This document shows positions 17,059-26,280 of a stretch of 64,000 bases of DNA, in pieces; position 1 is the first letter of the stretch; every line of letters begins with the position of its first letter. A program made the translations under genes and the position numbers. The notes under the pieces were generated by a model, which ran no database searches, was not told the DNA's origin, and saw nothing but the letters and a program-made list of their open reading frames with translations. The stretch lies in NCBI RefSeq assembly GCF_001513965.1, contig NZ_KQ948039.1, forward strand, positions 1 to 64,000, written 5' to 3'. This DNA is from Streptomyces cellostaticus (GTDB taxonomy: Bacteria > Actinomycetota > Actinomycetes > Streptomycetales > Streptomycetaceae).

Positions 17059-18387
17059 ATGAGACGCCTGACCCCCGTCCTCGCCCTGTGCGCCCTGCTG
17101 GTCACAGCCCTGCCCGCGCAGGCCGCCGACCAGCAGCCGGCGCACCGCGACAGCTACGGAACCAAGGCCCCGTACGCCCCGCAGCAGAGTCCGCGTACCT
17201 ACCAGCGGCCCCCGGCCGGATTCGTCCCCGTCTTCACGGAGAACGCCTCCCGGCACGGCTCGCGCGCGGCCACGGACAGCGAGGACGGCGACCTGATCCT
17301 CGCGCTGTGGGACAAAGCCGAGCAGCAGGGCCAACTCACCAGCAGGGGCGAGGAGTTCGGGCCGAGGGTACGGGCCCTGCTGGCCGCCATGGCGAAGGTC
17401 GGCCACGGCAACCTCAGCGGGCGCGGCAGGCAGGAGCTGAGGGACACGGCCGTGCGCATGCAGCAGCGGCTGCCGTCCCTGTTCGGGAGGATCGCCTCCG
17501 ACGGTGAGAAGATCGACGTCGTCAGCTCCGGGCAGGGCCGGGCCGTGGACAGCGGCAACGTGTTCGCGGGCGCCCTCGCCGACACCGACCCGGCGCTGAC
17601 GCCGCTGATCGGTCCGGCCCGCACCGACAAGGACCTGCTGTACTTCCACAAGGCGGCGGGCGGTGCGGCGTACCGCGACTACCTCGCGCACGACCAGCGC
17701 CTGGCCGCCACGCTGAAGTCGGTCACCGACCAGCCCACAACGCAGCAGGCCGCCCGCAGCGTCCTGCGCCGGATCTTCAAGGACCCCTTCGTCGAGCAGA
17801 TCGACGGCCAGGTCCCCGCCGCCCAGGCCGTCTACGACCTGTACGCCATCGCACCCGCCATGAGCGAGGAGAGCCCCGACGGGCAGGGCTGGGGCATGGA
17901 GCGGTACCTCTCCCGCTCCGACGCCGCCTGGTTCGGGTACCTGAGCGACGCCGAGGACTTCTACGAGAAGGGTCCCGGCTTCGCCGACAGCGACATCACC
18001 TACAAGATGGCCGGCGTCCTCCTGGACGACTTCTTCGAGCAGGCCGAGGCCAAGCGGGACGGCACCAGCGACCTCGGAGCCGAGCTGCGCTTCACCCACG
18101 CCGAGGAGATCATCCCGCTGGCGGCGCTGATGGGCCTGCCGGGCAGCACGTCACCGGCGACGCCGGGGGAGCCGTACACGTACGCCGACAACCCCTGGCG
18201 GGGCGCGTCCGTCTCCCCGCTGGGCGCGAACATCCAGTGGGACGTCTTCCAGAAGGACGACCGCTACCTGGTCCGCATGCTCTACAACGAGCAGGAGACG
18301 GCCTTCAAGCCCGGTTGCCGTCCCCTCGCGAAGGGCATCGTCTTCTACGACCTGGACGAACTGGAGCGGTGCTTCGGGCGCGCCTGA
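17059..18387 (+). CDS. Secreted histidine-type acid phosphatase (MINPP/phytase-like)
   Basis: A protein of about 442 residues of the histidine phosphatase superfamily, branch 2. The catalytic motif is SRHGSR, and the proton donor motif appears as FTHAEE, the HAE variant seen in multiple-inositol-polyphosphate phosphatases instead of HD. The Sec signal peptide is MRRLTPVLALCALLVTALPA followed by QAA. I prefer ATG 17059 because a start at 17035 would put an acidic MEIVDDPS tail before the signal. It probably releases phosphate from inositol phosphates or similar esters outside the cell. Confidence 0.9.
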   Translation: MRRLTPVLALCALLVTALPAQAADQQPAHRDSYGTKAPYAPQQSPRTYQRPPAGFVPVFTENASRHGSRAATDSEDGDLILALWDKAEQQGQLTSRGEEFGPRVRALLAAMAKVGHGNLSGRGRQELRDTAVRMQQRLPSLFGRIASDGEKIDVVSSGQGRAVDSGNVFAGALADTDPALTPLIGPARTDKDLLYFHKAAGGAAYRDYLAHDQRLAATLKSVTDQPTTQQAARSVLRRIFKDPFVEQIDGQVPAAQAVYDLYAIAPAMSEESPDGQGWGMERYLSRSDAAWFGYLSDAEDFYEKGPGFADSDITYKMAGVLLDDFFEQAEAKRDGTSDLGAELRFTHAEEIIPLAALMGLPGSTSPATPGEPYTYADNPWRGASVSPLGANIQWDVFQKDDRYLVRMLYNEQETAFKPGCRPLAKGIVFYDLDELERCFGRA

Positions 18388-18394
18388 GCTACGA

Positions 18395-18452
18395 GTGCCC
18401 CAAAGGGGCGCGGGGAACTGCGCGATCAACCACGACGGACCCGCAGCGGGCA
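18395..18452. repeat. Streptomyces intergenic repeat (GCCCC-AAA-GGGGC hairpin element)
   Basis: The segment GTGCCCCAAAGGGGCGCGGG followed by GAACTGCGCGATCAAC matches from memory a short element scattered downstream of genes in many Streptomyces genomes. The first part folds as a GCCCC/GGGGC hairpin. Here it lies between the converging phosphatase and zur genes and may serve as a terminator. Confidence 0.6.
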
Positions 18453-18475
18453 ACGGTCCGCACCCTGCACGGCGC

Positions 18476-18886
18476 TCAGCCTGCCGCGCAATCAGAGCAC
18501 GTGCCGAAGATCTCCACCGTGTGAGCCACGTTCACGTACCCGTGTTCCGCCGCGATCGCCTCCGCCCACTTCTCCACCGCCGGACCCTCGACCTCCACCG
18601 CCTTGCCGCAGGTGCGGCAGACCAGATGGTGGTGGTGTTCGCCGGTGGAGCAGCGGCGGTAGACGGACTCGCCGTCGGAGGTGCGCAGGACGTCGACCTC
18701 GCCGGCGTCGGCGAGGGACTGGAGGGTGCGGTAGACCGTGGTCAGGCCGACCGAGTCGCCCTTGTGCTTGAGCATGTCGTGCAGTTCCTGCGCGCTGCGG
18801 AACTCGTCGACCTCGTCCAGCGCCGCCGCCACGGCGGCACGCTGCCGGGTGGCGCGGCCCTTCACGGGCGGTCCAGCGGTCGTCAC
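18476..18886 (-). CDS. zur: Zinc uptake regulator Zur (Fur family)
   Basis: A 136-residue Fur-family repressor with a winged HTH (QELHDMLKHKGDSVGLTTVY), the HHHHLVC metal motif, and paired CxxC motifs (CRTC and CSDC) for structural zinc. It represses zinc uptake genes when zinc is plentiful. The start is GTG 18886, because GAGGAGG lies six bases upstream and relatives begin TTAGPPVKGRATRQ. It is the last gene of the znuACB-zur cluster, 60 bases after znuB. Confidence 0.96.
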   Translation of the reverse strand: MTTAGPPVKGRATRQRAAVAAALDEVDEFRSAQELHDMLKHKGDSVGLTTVYRTLQSLADAGEVDVLRTSDGESVYRRCSTGEHHHHLVCRTCGKAVEVEGPAVEKWAEAIAAEHGYVNVAHTVEIFGTCSDCAAG

Positions 18887-18946
18887 CAGTTGCCTCCTCA
18901 CCTCTCGCGTCTGCCGGGCCATTGTGCCAGTCCGGGCTGCGAGCGG

Positions 18947-19849
18947 TCAGACGCCGATCTCGTCCGCGGCCTCCCGCGTGGCCGGAATCGAGCACTCTGC
19001 GGGGTCGCCCGCGGGCTCGGCCGTGGCGGCAGCGCGGGCGCGTCGGCGGGCCAGCGGGGTCGCCAGGGCCGTGAGCACGACGAACGCGGCGATGGTGAGC
19101 AGCACGATCGTCGCACCGGGCGGCACGTCCTGGTAGAACGAGGTGATCGTGCCGCTGATCGTCACGGTGACGCCGAGGGCGACGGCGACGGCGAAGGTCG
19201 CGGCGAAGCTGCGGGTGAGCTGCTGCGCGGCGGCCACCGGTACGACCATGAGCGCGGAGATCAGGATCAGGCCGACCACCCGCATGGCCACGGTCACCGT
19301 GACCGCCGCGGTGACCGCCGTGAGCAGGTTCAGGGCGCGCACGGGCAGCCCGGTGACCCTGGCGAACTCCTCGTCCTGGCTGACCGCGAACAGCTGGCGG
19401 CGCAGGCCCAGGGTGACGGCGACCACGAACGCCGACAGGATCATGATGGCGGTGACGTCCGACGGGGCCACCGTCGACAGCGAGCCGAACAGGTACGACA
19501 TCAGGTTCGCATTGGAGCCGCCCGGTGCGATGTTGACGAACATCACGCCGCCGGCCATACCGCCGTAGAAGAGCATCGCGAGGGCGATGTCGCCGCGCGT
19601 CTTGCCGTACCAGCGGATCAGTTCCATCAGCACCGAGCCGAGCGCCGAGACGGCCGTGGCCATCCACACCGGCGAGGCGTGCAGCAGGAAGCCGAGGCCG
19701 ACGCCGGTCATCGCCACGTGCCCGATGCCGTCGCCCATCAGCGGCTGACGGCGCTGGACGAGGTAGATGCCGATGGCGGGCGCGGTGATGCCGACCAGGA
19801 CGGCCGCGATGAGCGCCCGCTGCATGAAGGCGTAGTTCAGGAGGTCCAT
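18947..19849 (-). CDS. znuB: Zinc ABC transporter permease ZnuB
   Basis: A 300-residue ABC-3 family permease with about seven to eight helices, including the conserved ALIAAVLVGITAPAIGIYLV opening and QRRQPLMGDGIGH. It forms the membrane channel for zinc import. Its ATG at 19849 overlaps the znuC stop by one base (TGATG), indicating coupled translation. Confidence 0.95.
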   Translation of the reverse strand: MDLLNYAFMQRALIAAVLVGITAPAIGIYLVQRRQPLMGDGIGHVAMTGVGLGFLLHASPVWMATAVSALGSVLMELIRWYGKTRGDIALAMLFYGGMAGGVMFVNIAPGGSNANLMSYLFGSLSTVAPSDVTAIMILSAFVVAVTLGLRRQLFAVSQDEEFARVTGLPVRALNLLTAVTAAVTVTVAMRVVGLILISALMVVPVAAAQQLTRSFAATFAVAVALGVTVTISGTITSFYQDVPPGATIVLLTIAAFVVLTALATPLARRRARAAATAEPAGDPAECSIPATREAADEIGV

Positions 19850-20616
19850 CAGCTCAGCAGTCCCGTGCGGATCGGTTCGGCGCCCGCGGGTGCGTGCGGG
19901 TGTACGTGGTCGTGGCCGGGCAGGGCGTGCTGGCCGAGGGCCTTCGGTGGCGGGCCGTCGTGCAGGACGCAGCCGTCGCGCAGGACGACCGCCCGGTCGA
20001 TCAGGGGCTCCAGGGGGCCCAGTTCGTGCAGGACGAGCAGGACCGTGGTGCCCTGGGCGACCTGCTTCCGCAGTGTCGCGGCCAGCACCTCCTGGCTGGC
20101 CAGGTCGACGCCCGCCATCGGCTCGTCCATGATCAGCAGTTCGGGCTCGGCGACCAGGGCGCGGGCGATCAGGACGCGCTGGTGCTGGCCGCCGGAGAGT
20201 GCGTCCACGGAGTCCTTGGCGCGGTCCGCCATGCCGACCAGCTCCAGGGCCCGCTGCACGGCCGCACGGTCGGCCTTGCGGAAGACGCCGAAGCGGGTGC
20301 GGGACAGACGGCCCGAGGAGACGATCTCGGTCACCGTGGCGGGGACTCCGCCGGCGGCGGTCGTGCGCTGCGGTACGTAGCCCACGCGCGCCCAGTTCCG
20401 GAAGCTCCGGCGCGGGGTGCCGAACAGCTCGATCGTGCCGCCGCTGACCGGCACCTGGCCGATGACGCTGCGCACGGCCGTCGACTTGCCGGAGCCGTTC
20501 GCGCCGAGCAGCGCGACGACTTCACCGCGGCGCACGGTGAGGTCGATGCCGCGCAGCACAGGGCGCGAGCCGAGTTCCGCCCTCACCCCGCGCATGGCTA
20601 TGACGGGTTCGCCCAT
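19849..20616 (-). CDS. znuC: Zinc ABC transporter ATP-binding protein ZnuC
   Basis: A 255-residue ATPase with Walker A GANGSGKST, signature LSGGQHQRVLIA and Walker B LLIMDEP. The C-terminal tail is histidine-rich (GHDHVHPHAP), a common feature of metal transporters. GGGAGGA lies about eight bases before ATG 20616. It drives zinc import with ZnuA and ZnuB. Confidence 0.96.
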   Translation of the reverse strand: MGEPVIAMRGVRAELGSRPVLRGIDLTVRRGEVVALLGANGSGKSTAVRSVIGQVPVSGGTIELFGTPRRSFRNWARVGYVPQRTTAAGGVPATVTEIVSSGRLSRTRFGVFRKADRAAVQRALELVGMADRAKDSVDALSGGQHQRVLIARALVAEPELLIMDEPMAGVDLASQEVLAATLRKQVAQGTTVLLVLHELGPLEPLIDRAVVLRDGCVLHDGPPPKALGQHALPGHDHVHPHAPAGAEPIRTGLLS

Positions 20617-20636
20617 GGTGTCGTCCTCCCTGCCGG

Positions 20637-21596
20637 TCACTTGGCGCCCAGGGCCTGCTGGAGCGCCTTGAGGTTGGCCTCCTGGACCGAGAAGTAGTCG
20701 GTGCCCCGGGACTTCTTCGTGATGCCCTCGAGCGGGTCGAGCACGTCCGTGCGCAGGCCCGAGTCGCCCGCGACGGTCTTCGCGGTCTTGTCGCTGACCA
20801 GGGTCTCGTAGAAGACGGTGGTGACGCCGTCGGCCTTGGCCATGTCCTCCAGGTCCTTCACGCGCGCGGCGCTCGGCTCGGACTCGGGGTCGAGGCCGTT
20901 GATCGCCTCCTCGGTGAGGCCGTAGCGCTCGGCGAGGTAGCCGAAGGCGGCGTGCGTGGTGATGAAGACCTTGGTCTTGGTGTGCGCGAGGCCGTCCTTG
21001 AACTGCGTGTTCAGGTCGTCCAGCTGCTTCACCAGGGCCGCGGTGTTCTTCTTGTAGTCGGCCGCGTGGTCCGGGTCGGCCTTCTCGAAGGCCTTGCCGA
21101 CGCCCTCGGCGACCTGGGCGTAGCGCACCGGGTCGAGCCAGAGGTGCGGGTCCTTGCCGCCGGACTCCTCGCCCGGGTGCGTGTCGTGCGCGGCCGCGTG
21201 GCCGCCGACCTCGTTGCCGTGCTCCTCCAGCGTGGTCAGGGAGGCCGCGTCGATCTTCGTCTTGACCGGGGACTGGGCCACCGCGTTGTCGACGGAGGGC
21301 TGGAGGTTCTTCAGGTACAGGACCGCGTCGGACTGCTCGATCCCGGCGATCTGCTGCGGGCTGATCTCCAGGTCGTGCGGTTCCTGGCCGGGGGTGGTCA
21401 GAGTGGTGACGTGGACGTGGCTGCCGCCGATCCGCTCGGCGAGGAAGGTCATCGGGTAGAACGACGTGACGACGTCGAACTTGCCCGTGTTGCCCGCGGC
21501 GGCGCTGTCGGTGGAGCAGGCGGAGATGGCGCCCAGGCCCAGGGCGGTGGCGGCCGCGACCGCGGACCCCGATATGAGGCGTCGTCGTACGTTCAT
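20637..21596 (-). CDS. znuA: Zinc-binding lipoprotein ZnuA
   Basis: A 319-residue cluster A-I metal-binding protein with a signal peptide and lipobox ISAC. The His-rich loop between residues 125 and 150 (HGNEVGGHAAAHDTHPGE) is typical of zinc rather than manganese binders, and KDPHLWLDP is the family motif. I choose ATG 21596 over the ATG codons at 21605 and 21614 because those lie inside the predicted promoter. With this start the mRNA would be leaderless or nearly so. First gene of znuACB-zur. Confidence 0.95.
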   Translation of the reverse strand: MNVRRRLISGSAVAAATALGLGAISACSTDSAAAGNTGKFDVVTSFYPMTFLAERIGGSHVHVTTLTTPGQEPHDLEISPQQIAGIEQSDAVLYLKNLQPSVDNAVAQSPVKTKIDAASLTTLEEHGNEVGGHAAAHDTHPGEESGGKDPHLWLDPVRYAQVAEGVGKAFEKADPDHAADYKKNTAALVKQLDDLNTQFKDGLAHTKTKVFITTHAAFGYLAERYGLTEEAINGLDPESEPSAARVKDLEDMAKADGVTTVFYETLVSDKTAKTVAGDSGLRTDVLDPLEGITKKSRGTDYFSVQEANLKALQQALGAK

Positions 21597-21610
21597 GACA
21601 GTCATTTTCA
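21596..21610. promoter_or_regulatory. Zur box 1, over the znuA -10 region
   Basis: On the minus strand the 15-mer TGAAAATGACTGTCA matches the actinobacterial Zur palindrome (TGAAAAT-G-ATTTTCA type) with two mismatches. It covers a GAAAAT -10 element at 21604-21609 and touches the znuA start codon, so bound Zur would block RNA polymerase. Confidence 0.8.
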
Positions 21611-21617
21611 ACAAATA

Positions 21618-21632
21618 TGGAAACCGTTGTCA
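21618..21632. promoter_or_regulatory. Zur box 2, over the znuA -35 region
   Basis: On the minus strand TGACAACGGTTTCCA fits the palindrome TGAAAACGGTTTTCA with two mismatches. It overlaps the TTGACA -35 element (21628-21633), 18 bases from the -10. Its centre is 22 bases, about two helical turns, from that of box 1. Confidence 0.7.
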
Positions 21633-21762
21633 ACAAGGCTGGTGGGGGCCGCAGAACAGGGGGGCCGATTTGGCCGAGGGGGAGCCTGCGCCGGTAACCT
21701 GAATCATTCGCAAGCTGGAAGCATCTCGCTTCAACGCCCGTCGTCGTAATGAAGAGAGCACC

Positions 21763-23145
21763 GTGGCCGCCGACAAGATCGACACCATCGTCAGCCTGAG
21801 CAAGCGCCGTGGCTTCGTTTTCCCGTGCAGTGAGATCTACGGCGGACAGCGTGCCGCCTGGGACTACGGACCGCTGGGTGTCGAGCTCAAGGAGAACATC
21901 AAGCGTCAGTGGTGGCGCTACATGGTGACGTCGCGCGAGGACGTGGTCGGTATCGACTCGTCCGTCATCCTGGCCTCCGAGGTCTGGGTCGCCTCCGGTC
22001 ACGTCGCCACCTTCACGGACCCGCTGACCGAGTGCACCGCGTGTCACAAGCGGTTCCGCGCCGACCACCTGGAAGAGGCGTACGAGGAGAAGAAGGGCCG
22101 CGCCCCGGAGAACGGCCTGGCCGACATCAACTGCCCGAACTGCGGCAACAAGGGCCAGTTCACCGAGCCCAAGCAGTTCTCGGGTCTCCTCTCCACCCAC
22201 CTCGGCCCGACCCAGGACTCCGGCTCCGTCGCCTACCTGCGCCCCGAGACCGCCCAGGGCATCTTCACCAACTTCGCCCAGGTGCAGACCACCTCGCGCC
22301 GCAAGCCGCCGTTCGGCATCGCGCAGATGGGCAAGTCCTTCCGCAACGAGATCACGCCCGGCAACTTCATCTTCCGCACCCGCGAGTTCGAGCAGATGGA
22401 GATGGAGTTCTTCGTCAAGCCGGGCGAGGACGAGAAGTGGCAGGAGTACTGGATGGAGCAGCGCTGGAACTGGTACACCGGCCTGGGTCTGCGCACTGAG
22501 AACATGCGCTGGTACGAGCACCCGAAGGAGAAGCTCTCCCACTACTCCAAGCGCACCGCCGACATCGAGTACCGCTTCCAGTTCGGCGGCAGCGAGTGGG
22601 GCGAGCTGGAGGGTGTCGCCAACCGGACCGACTACGACCTCGGCGCCCACTCCAAGGCCTCCGGCCAGGACCTCTCCTACTTCGACCAGGAGGCCGGCGA
22701 GCGCTGGACGCCGTACGTCATCGAGCCCGCGGCCGGTGTCGGCCGCACCATGCTGGCCTTCCTCCTCGACGCCTACGTCGAGGACGAGGCGCCCAACGCC
22801 AAGGGCAAGATGGAGAAGCGCACGGTGCTGCGCCTCGACCACCGGCTGGCTCCGGTGAAGGTCGCGGTCCTGCCGCTGTCCCGCAACCCCGAGCTGTCCC
22901 CGAAGGCCAAGGGCCTCGCCCAGGCGCTGCGCCAGAACTGGAACATCGAGTTCGACGACGCCGGTGCCATCGGCCGCCGCTACCGCCGCCAGGACGAGAT
23001 CGGTACGCCGTACTGCGTGACCGTCGACTTCGACACGCTCGAGGACAACGCAGTGACCGTCCGTGAGCGTGACTCGATGAAGCAGGAGCGCGTATCGCTG
23101 GACCAGATCGAGGGGTACCTGGCCAGCCGTCTGATCGGCGCCTGA
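21763..23145 (+). CDS. glyS: Glycyl-tRNA synthetase, dimeric class II type
   Basis: A 460-residue class IIa synthetase. It has an insertion with two CxxC pairs (CTACHKRF and CPNCGNKG), motif 2 as FRNEITPG and motif 3 as GVGRTMLAFLLDA, followed by the anticodon-binding domain. It charges tRNA-Gly in the cytoplasm. The start is GTG 21763 (ATG 21750 is out of frame). It is divergent from znuA. The leader is short and shows no T-box. Confidence 0.97.
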   Translation: MAADKIDTIVSLSKRRGFVFPCSEIYGGQRAAWDYGPLGVELKENIKRQWWRYMVTSREDVVGIDSSVILASEVWVASGHVATFTDPLTECTACHKRFRADHLEEAYEEKKGRAPENGLADINCPNCGNKGQFTEPKQFSGLLSTHLGPTQDSGSVAYLRPETAQGIFTNFAQVQTTSRRKPPFGIAQMGKSFRNEITPGNFIFRTREFEQMEMEFFVKPGEDEKWQEYWMEQRWNWYTGLGLRTENMRWYEHPKEKLSHYSKRTADIEYRFQFGGSEWGELEGVANRTDYDLGAHSKASGQDLSYFDQEAGERWTPYVIEPAAGVGRTMLAFLLDAYVEDEAPNAKGKMEKRTVLRLDHRLAPVKVAVLPLSRNPELSPKAKGLAQALRQNWNIEFDDAGAIGRRYRRQDEIGTPYCVTVDFDTLEDNAVTVRERDSMKQERVSLDQIEGYLASRLIGA

Positions 23146-23160
23146 CCTTCGCTTCTTCCC

Positions 23161-23193
23161 GGTGCCGGGCCCTGCTCCCAGGGGCCCGGCACC
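23161..23193. terminator. Bidirectional terminator between glyS and the endonuclease-family gene
   Basis: GGTGCCGGGCCC and GGGCCCGGCACC form a perfect 12-base-pair stem with a nine-base loop, followed by GGTGTTTTC. It lies between converging genes. Confidence 0.85.
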
Positions 23194-23200
23194 GGTGTTT

Positions 23201-24313
23201 TCAGAGGTCCAGGTCCACGTAGAGCGCCGCGTGGTCGGACGCCTCGTTCAGTTTCGACGTCACCGTGTCGAAGGACTTGATGCCGTCCGCGAAGATTCCG
23301 CGGGTCTCCAGGCCCACCTGCTGCACCTCGTGCCACAGCGGCGGGGGGAGCAGGAGATAATCGATCTTGTCCTGTGGCCTGTCGCACTGCCCGTGGGTGC
23401 CGGGCTCCCCGTGGTAGGCGCGGTGACTCATCACATCGCGCAGACCGGTGTCCAGCAGCTCCGCGACCGCTTCGCTCTCCGGGTCGTCGTTGAGGTCCCC
23501 GGCGACCATCACGTGCGGGGTGCGCTCCGCCGCCGCCCGGTAGATCTCCGCGACCCGCTTCGCCTGGGCCAGCCGCAGCTCCGGGTCGTCCTTGAACTTG
23601 CTCTTGAGGTGGTTGCCGAGGATCACCAGGGGCGATCCGTCGAGCTGGATCTCGAACTCGGGGCAGTCCCGGCTGAACAGCCGCTCGGCGGGACGTTCCG
23701 GGTTGGTGTCGAAGAGGTGGGAGCGGACGGACGCGATCGGGTGACGGCTGAGGATCCCGATGTCGATGCCCCGGGGATCGTTGCCGTCGATCAGCAGGTT
23801 GTACGGGTACGGCCGCCTGCCCAGCGCCCCGGCCAGGACGTGCGTGTTGAAGCGCTCCAGGGTGAGCCGGTCCTCGACCTCCACGGTCAGCAGGATGTCG
23901 GCGTCGACCTCCGCGACCACCCGGCCGGTGTTGCGCACCACGCTCATGTCGAGGTCGTCCTGCCCGAGTTCGGCCCAACCGGTCCACGAGGCACGGCCGC
24001 CGGCCGTGATCTCGATGTGCGGGTGGTCCGCCGGCCCGGACGTCTGGAACAGCCCGGAGTGCTTGCCCGGGCGGGACTGGTTGACGATGATCGGCGGAGG
24101 GTTCTTCGGGTCGATGTCGTACGCCTTGTACTTCTTGATGAGCCGGACGATCTGCGTCTTGTCCTCGTCCTTGTACGCCGGCAGGTCGAGGAGGGCGACC
24201 AGCGTGTCGAAGTCGTCGAGGACTTCCTTCCGCTTCGCCGGGTCCGTGAGGCGGAAGGCCGTGGGCCGGCGGAAGAGGTTCTCCATGTTGAACGTGGCGA
24301 TCCGGATGCTCAT
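23201..24313 (-). CDS. Endonuclease/exonuclease/phosphatase-family protein
   Basis: A 370-residue metal-dependent phosphodiesterase-fold protein. Conserved blocks are IATFNMENLF at the N-terminus, VAGDLNDDPES near residue 275, and SDHAALYVDLDL at the end (catalytic Asp-His). No signal peptide is seen, so it is likely cytoplasmic. The start is ATG 24313; an upstream in-frame ATG would add a proline/arginine tail. Substrates in this superfamily range from DNA to phospholipids, and this member's is unknown. Confidence 0.9.
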   Translation of the reverse strand: MSIRIATFNMENLFRRPTAFRLTDPAKRKEVLDDFDTLVALLDLPAYKDEDKTQIVRLIKKYKAYDIDPKNPPPIIVNQSRPGKHSGLFQTSGPADHPHIEITAGGRASWTGWAELGQDDLDMSVVRNTGRVVAEVDADILLTVEVEDRLTLERFNTHVLAGALGRRPYPYNLLIDGNDPRGIDIGILSRHPIASVRSHLFDTNPERPAERLFSRDCPEFEIQLDGSPLVILGNHLKSKFKDDPELRLAQAKRVAEIYRAAAERTPHVMVAGDLNDDPESEAVAELLDTGLRDVMSHRAYHGEPGTHGQCDRPQDKIDYLLLPPPLWHEVQQVGLETRGIFADGIKSFDTVTSKLNEASDHAALYVDLDL

Positions 24314-24527
24314 GGCGGGCCTCCTCGGCGGCGCGAGAAGCACCGCACGGCCGACGGCAGGCGCCGCCTAGGTGACTGCTCGCCGACAACCCCCATTCTC
24401 CGAGCGCCACCGAACCGTGTCCAACGGAGCCGGAGGCCACCTCGCCGATTCCCGCCGGACATTGGTCCCCCATGAAGACCGGGGATTGGCCCTGTCCGGT
24501 GAGTGCCCGGGGCACCAGGGTGGCCGC

Positions 24528-25139
24528 ATGAGTCTCGCCTTCCTGCTGACCACCCTCGTCATGGTCGTCACCCCGGGCACCGGGGTCGTCTACACCCTCG
24601 CCGCCGCCCTCTCCCGCGGGCGCCGCGCGAGCATCGTCGCCGCCTTCGCCTGCACGCTCGGGATCGTCCCGCACGTCGTCGCCACCGTCACCGGTCTCGC
24701 CGCGCTGCTGAACGCGAGCGCCGCCGCCTTCCAGCTCCTCAAGTACGCCGGTGTGGCCTATCTGCTCTACATGGCGTGGGCCACGCTGCGGGACAAGGAG
24801 GCGATCACCGTGGAGCAGGACGGCGAACCGCGCTCGGCGGCGCAGGTGATCGTCCGGGGCGTGCTGATCAACCTGCTCAATCCCAAGCTGACCATCTTCT
24901 TCTTCGCCTTCCTGCCCCAGTTCGTGAGCCCCAGCGAGCCGCACGCGCTCCCGCGCATGCTGGGCCTGAGCGGCGTCTTCATGCTGCTGACCTTCGTCGT
25001 CTTCGCCCTGTACGGCATCCTCGCCGCCTCGGTGCGCAGCCATGTCACCTCCCGGCCGAGGGTCATGGCCTGGCTGCGGCGGACCTTCGCGGGATCCTTC
25101 CTCGCCCTCGGCGCCAAGCTCGCCCTCACGGCCCGGTAG
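24528..25139 (+). CDS. LysE/RhtB family amino-acid exporter
   Basis: A 203-residue membrane protein with about six helices and the family signature TPGTGVVYTLAAALSRGRRA near the N-terminus. NLLNPKLTIFFFAFLPQF is the second conserved block. It probably exports amino acids or derivatives. The start at ATG 24528 makes the first helix begin immediately, as in relatives. It converges with the chitinase gene. Confidence 0.94.
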   Translation: MSLAFLLTTLVMVVTPGTGVVYTLAAALSRGRRASIVAAFACTLGIVPHVVATVTGLAALLNASAAAFQLLKYAGVAYLLYMAWATLRDKEAITVEQDGEPRSAAQVIVRGVLINLLNPKLTIFFFAFLPQFVSPSEPHALPRMLGLSGVFMLLTFVVFALYGILAASVRSHVTSRPRVMAWLRRTFAGSFLALGAKLALTAR

Positions 25140-25164
25140 CGGCCTGGGACCGGCCCGGCGCTGC

Positions 25165-26217
25165 TCAACGCCCCTGAAGCGCCTTCACGTTGTCGCCGAA
25201 GGTCCAGTTCTTCGAGCCGTCCCAGTTGACGGACCAGGTCATCAGGCCCTTGAGCGAGCTGCCGTAGTGCTTCCAGGCCTGGGAGACCAGGGACGGGGGC
25301 AGGTAGCCGCCGCCCGCGCCCGACTGGGCCGGCAGGCCCGGCACCTGCCTGTCGTAGGGCACCCGGATCGTCGTGCCCTGCACCACCAGCCCCTTGTCGA
25401 GACAGTCGGTCTGTGCGGTGAAGCCGGCCACCGTGCCCGCCGGGTAGGAGTCGCCGGAGCAGCCGTACATGCTGCCGTTGTAGTACTGCATGTTCAGCCA
25501 CCACAGCCGGCCGTTGGCCGCGTACTTCTTGATGATCGGCAGGTACGCGCCCCAGATCGAGCCGTAGGTGATGCTCCCGCCGGTCACGTACGCCGTTTCC
25601 GGAGCCATCGTCAGGCCGAAGTTCGCGGGCATCTGCCCAAGAACCCCGTCGATGATGCGGATCAGGTTGGCCTGGGACGTGGACAGTTGGGCGATGCTGC
25701 CGCTGTTGGTCAGGCCGGTCTCGATGTCGATGTCGATGCCGTCGAAGTCGTACTTCTTCAGGATCGGGACGATGGTCGCCACGAACCGGTCGGCCACGGC
25801 GGACGAGTTCAGGTCGATGCCGGCCGCCGCGCCGCCGATGGAGAGCAGGATCGTCTGTCCGGACGCCTTGGCCGCGCACATCTCGGCGGGCGTGGCCACC
25901 TTCACGCCGCTGTCCATGCCGTCCTCCCACAGGGCCGTGCCGTCCGAGCGGATGACCGGGAAGGCCGCGTTGATCACGTTGTAGCCGTGGGCGGGGATGC
26001 GGGAGTCGGTGATCGGGGTCCAGCCGAAGGGCGGGTGGACGCCGCCTGCGGAGCCGTCCCAGTTCTCCCAGTAGCCCTGGAGCACCTTGCCGGCCGGCCG
26101 TGACTTCACGGCACAGGTGTCGGCGGCGGAGGCGGCCGGGGCGGTGGCGACCGTGAGCGGGGCGAGGAGGGCCGAGGTGAGCGCGGCGGTGAGCAGACGC
26201 AGCGTACGGCGGAGCAT
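25165..26217 (-). CDS. Secreted GH18 chitinase without accessory binding domain
   Basis: A 350-residue precursor. A Sec signal begins MLRRTLRLLTAALTSALLAP and ends near ASAAD. The GH18 barrel follows, with GQTILLSIGG and the catalytic DGIDIDIE motif near residue 160 (DxxDxDxE, Glu as acid). No chitin-binding or fibronectin domain is attached, unlike many Streptomyces chitinases. ATG 26217 is chosen because 53 extra upstream residues would precede the signal peptide. It hydrolyses chitin outside the cell, and a chi-type repeat motif lies upstream. Confidence 0.95.
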   Translation of the reverse strand: MLRRTLRLLTAALTSALLAPLTVATAPAASAADTCAVKSRPAGKVLQGYWENWDGSAGGVHPPFGWTPITDSRIPAHGYNVINAAFPVIRSDGTALWEDGMDSGVKVATPAEMCAAKASGQTILLSIGGAAAGIDLNSSAVADRFVATIVPILKKYDFDGIDIDIETGLTNSGSIAQLSTSQANLIRIIDGVLGQMPANFGLTMAPETAYVTGGSITYGSIWGAYLPIIKKYAANGRLWWLNMQYYNGSMYGCSGDSYPAGTVAGFTAQTDCLDKGLVVQGTTIRVPYDRQVPGLPAQSGAGGGYLPPSLVSQAWKHYGSSLKGLMTWSVNWDGSKNWTFGDNVKALQGR

Positions 26218-26280
26218 GCGGGGCCTCCCGGTGGGGGTCGGGGTGGATGCGCGCAGGTGTCGTAGACATGACAGTGCATG

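Noticed and set aside
21633..21762. T-box leader for glyS
   Set aside because: The leader is about 100 bases and lacks the T-box consensus or specifier stem.
19849..22842. Very long open frame antisense to glyS and continuous with znuC
   Set aside because: Only the znuC part (to 20616) has domain content. The rest mirrors glyS and znuA codon bias, a usual artefact in high-GC DNA.
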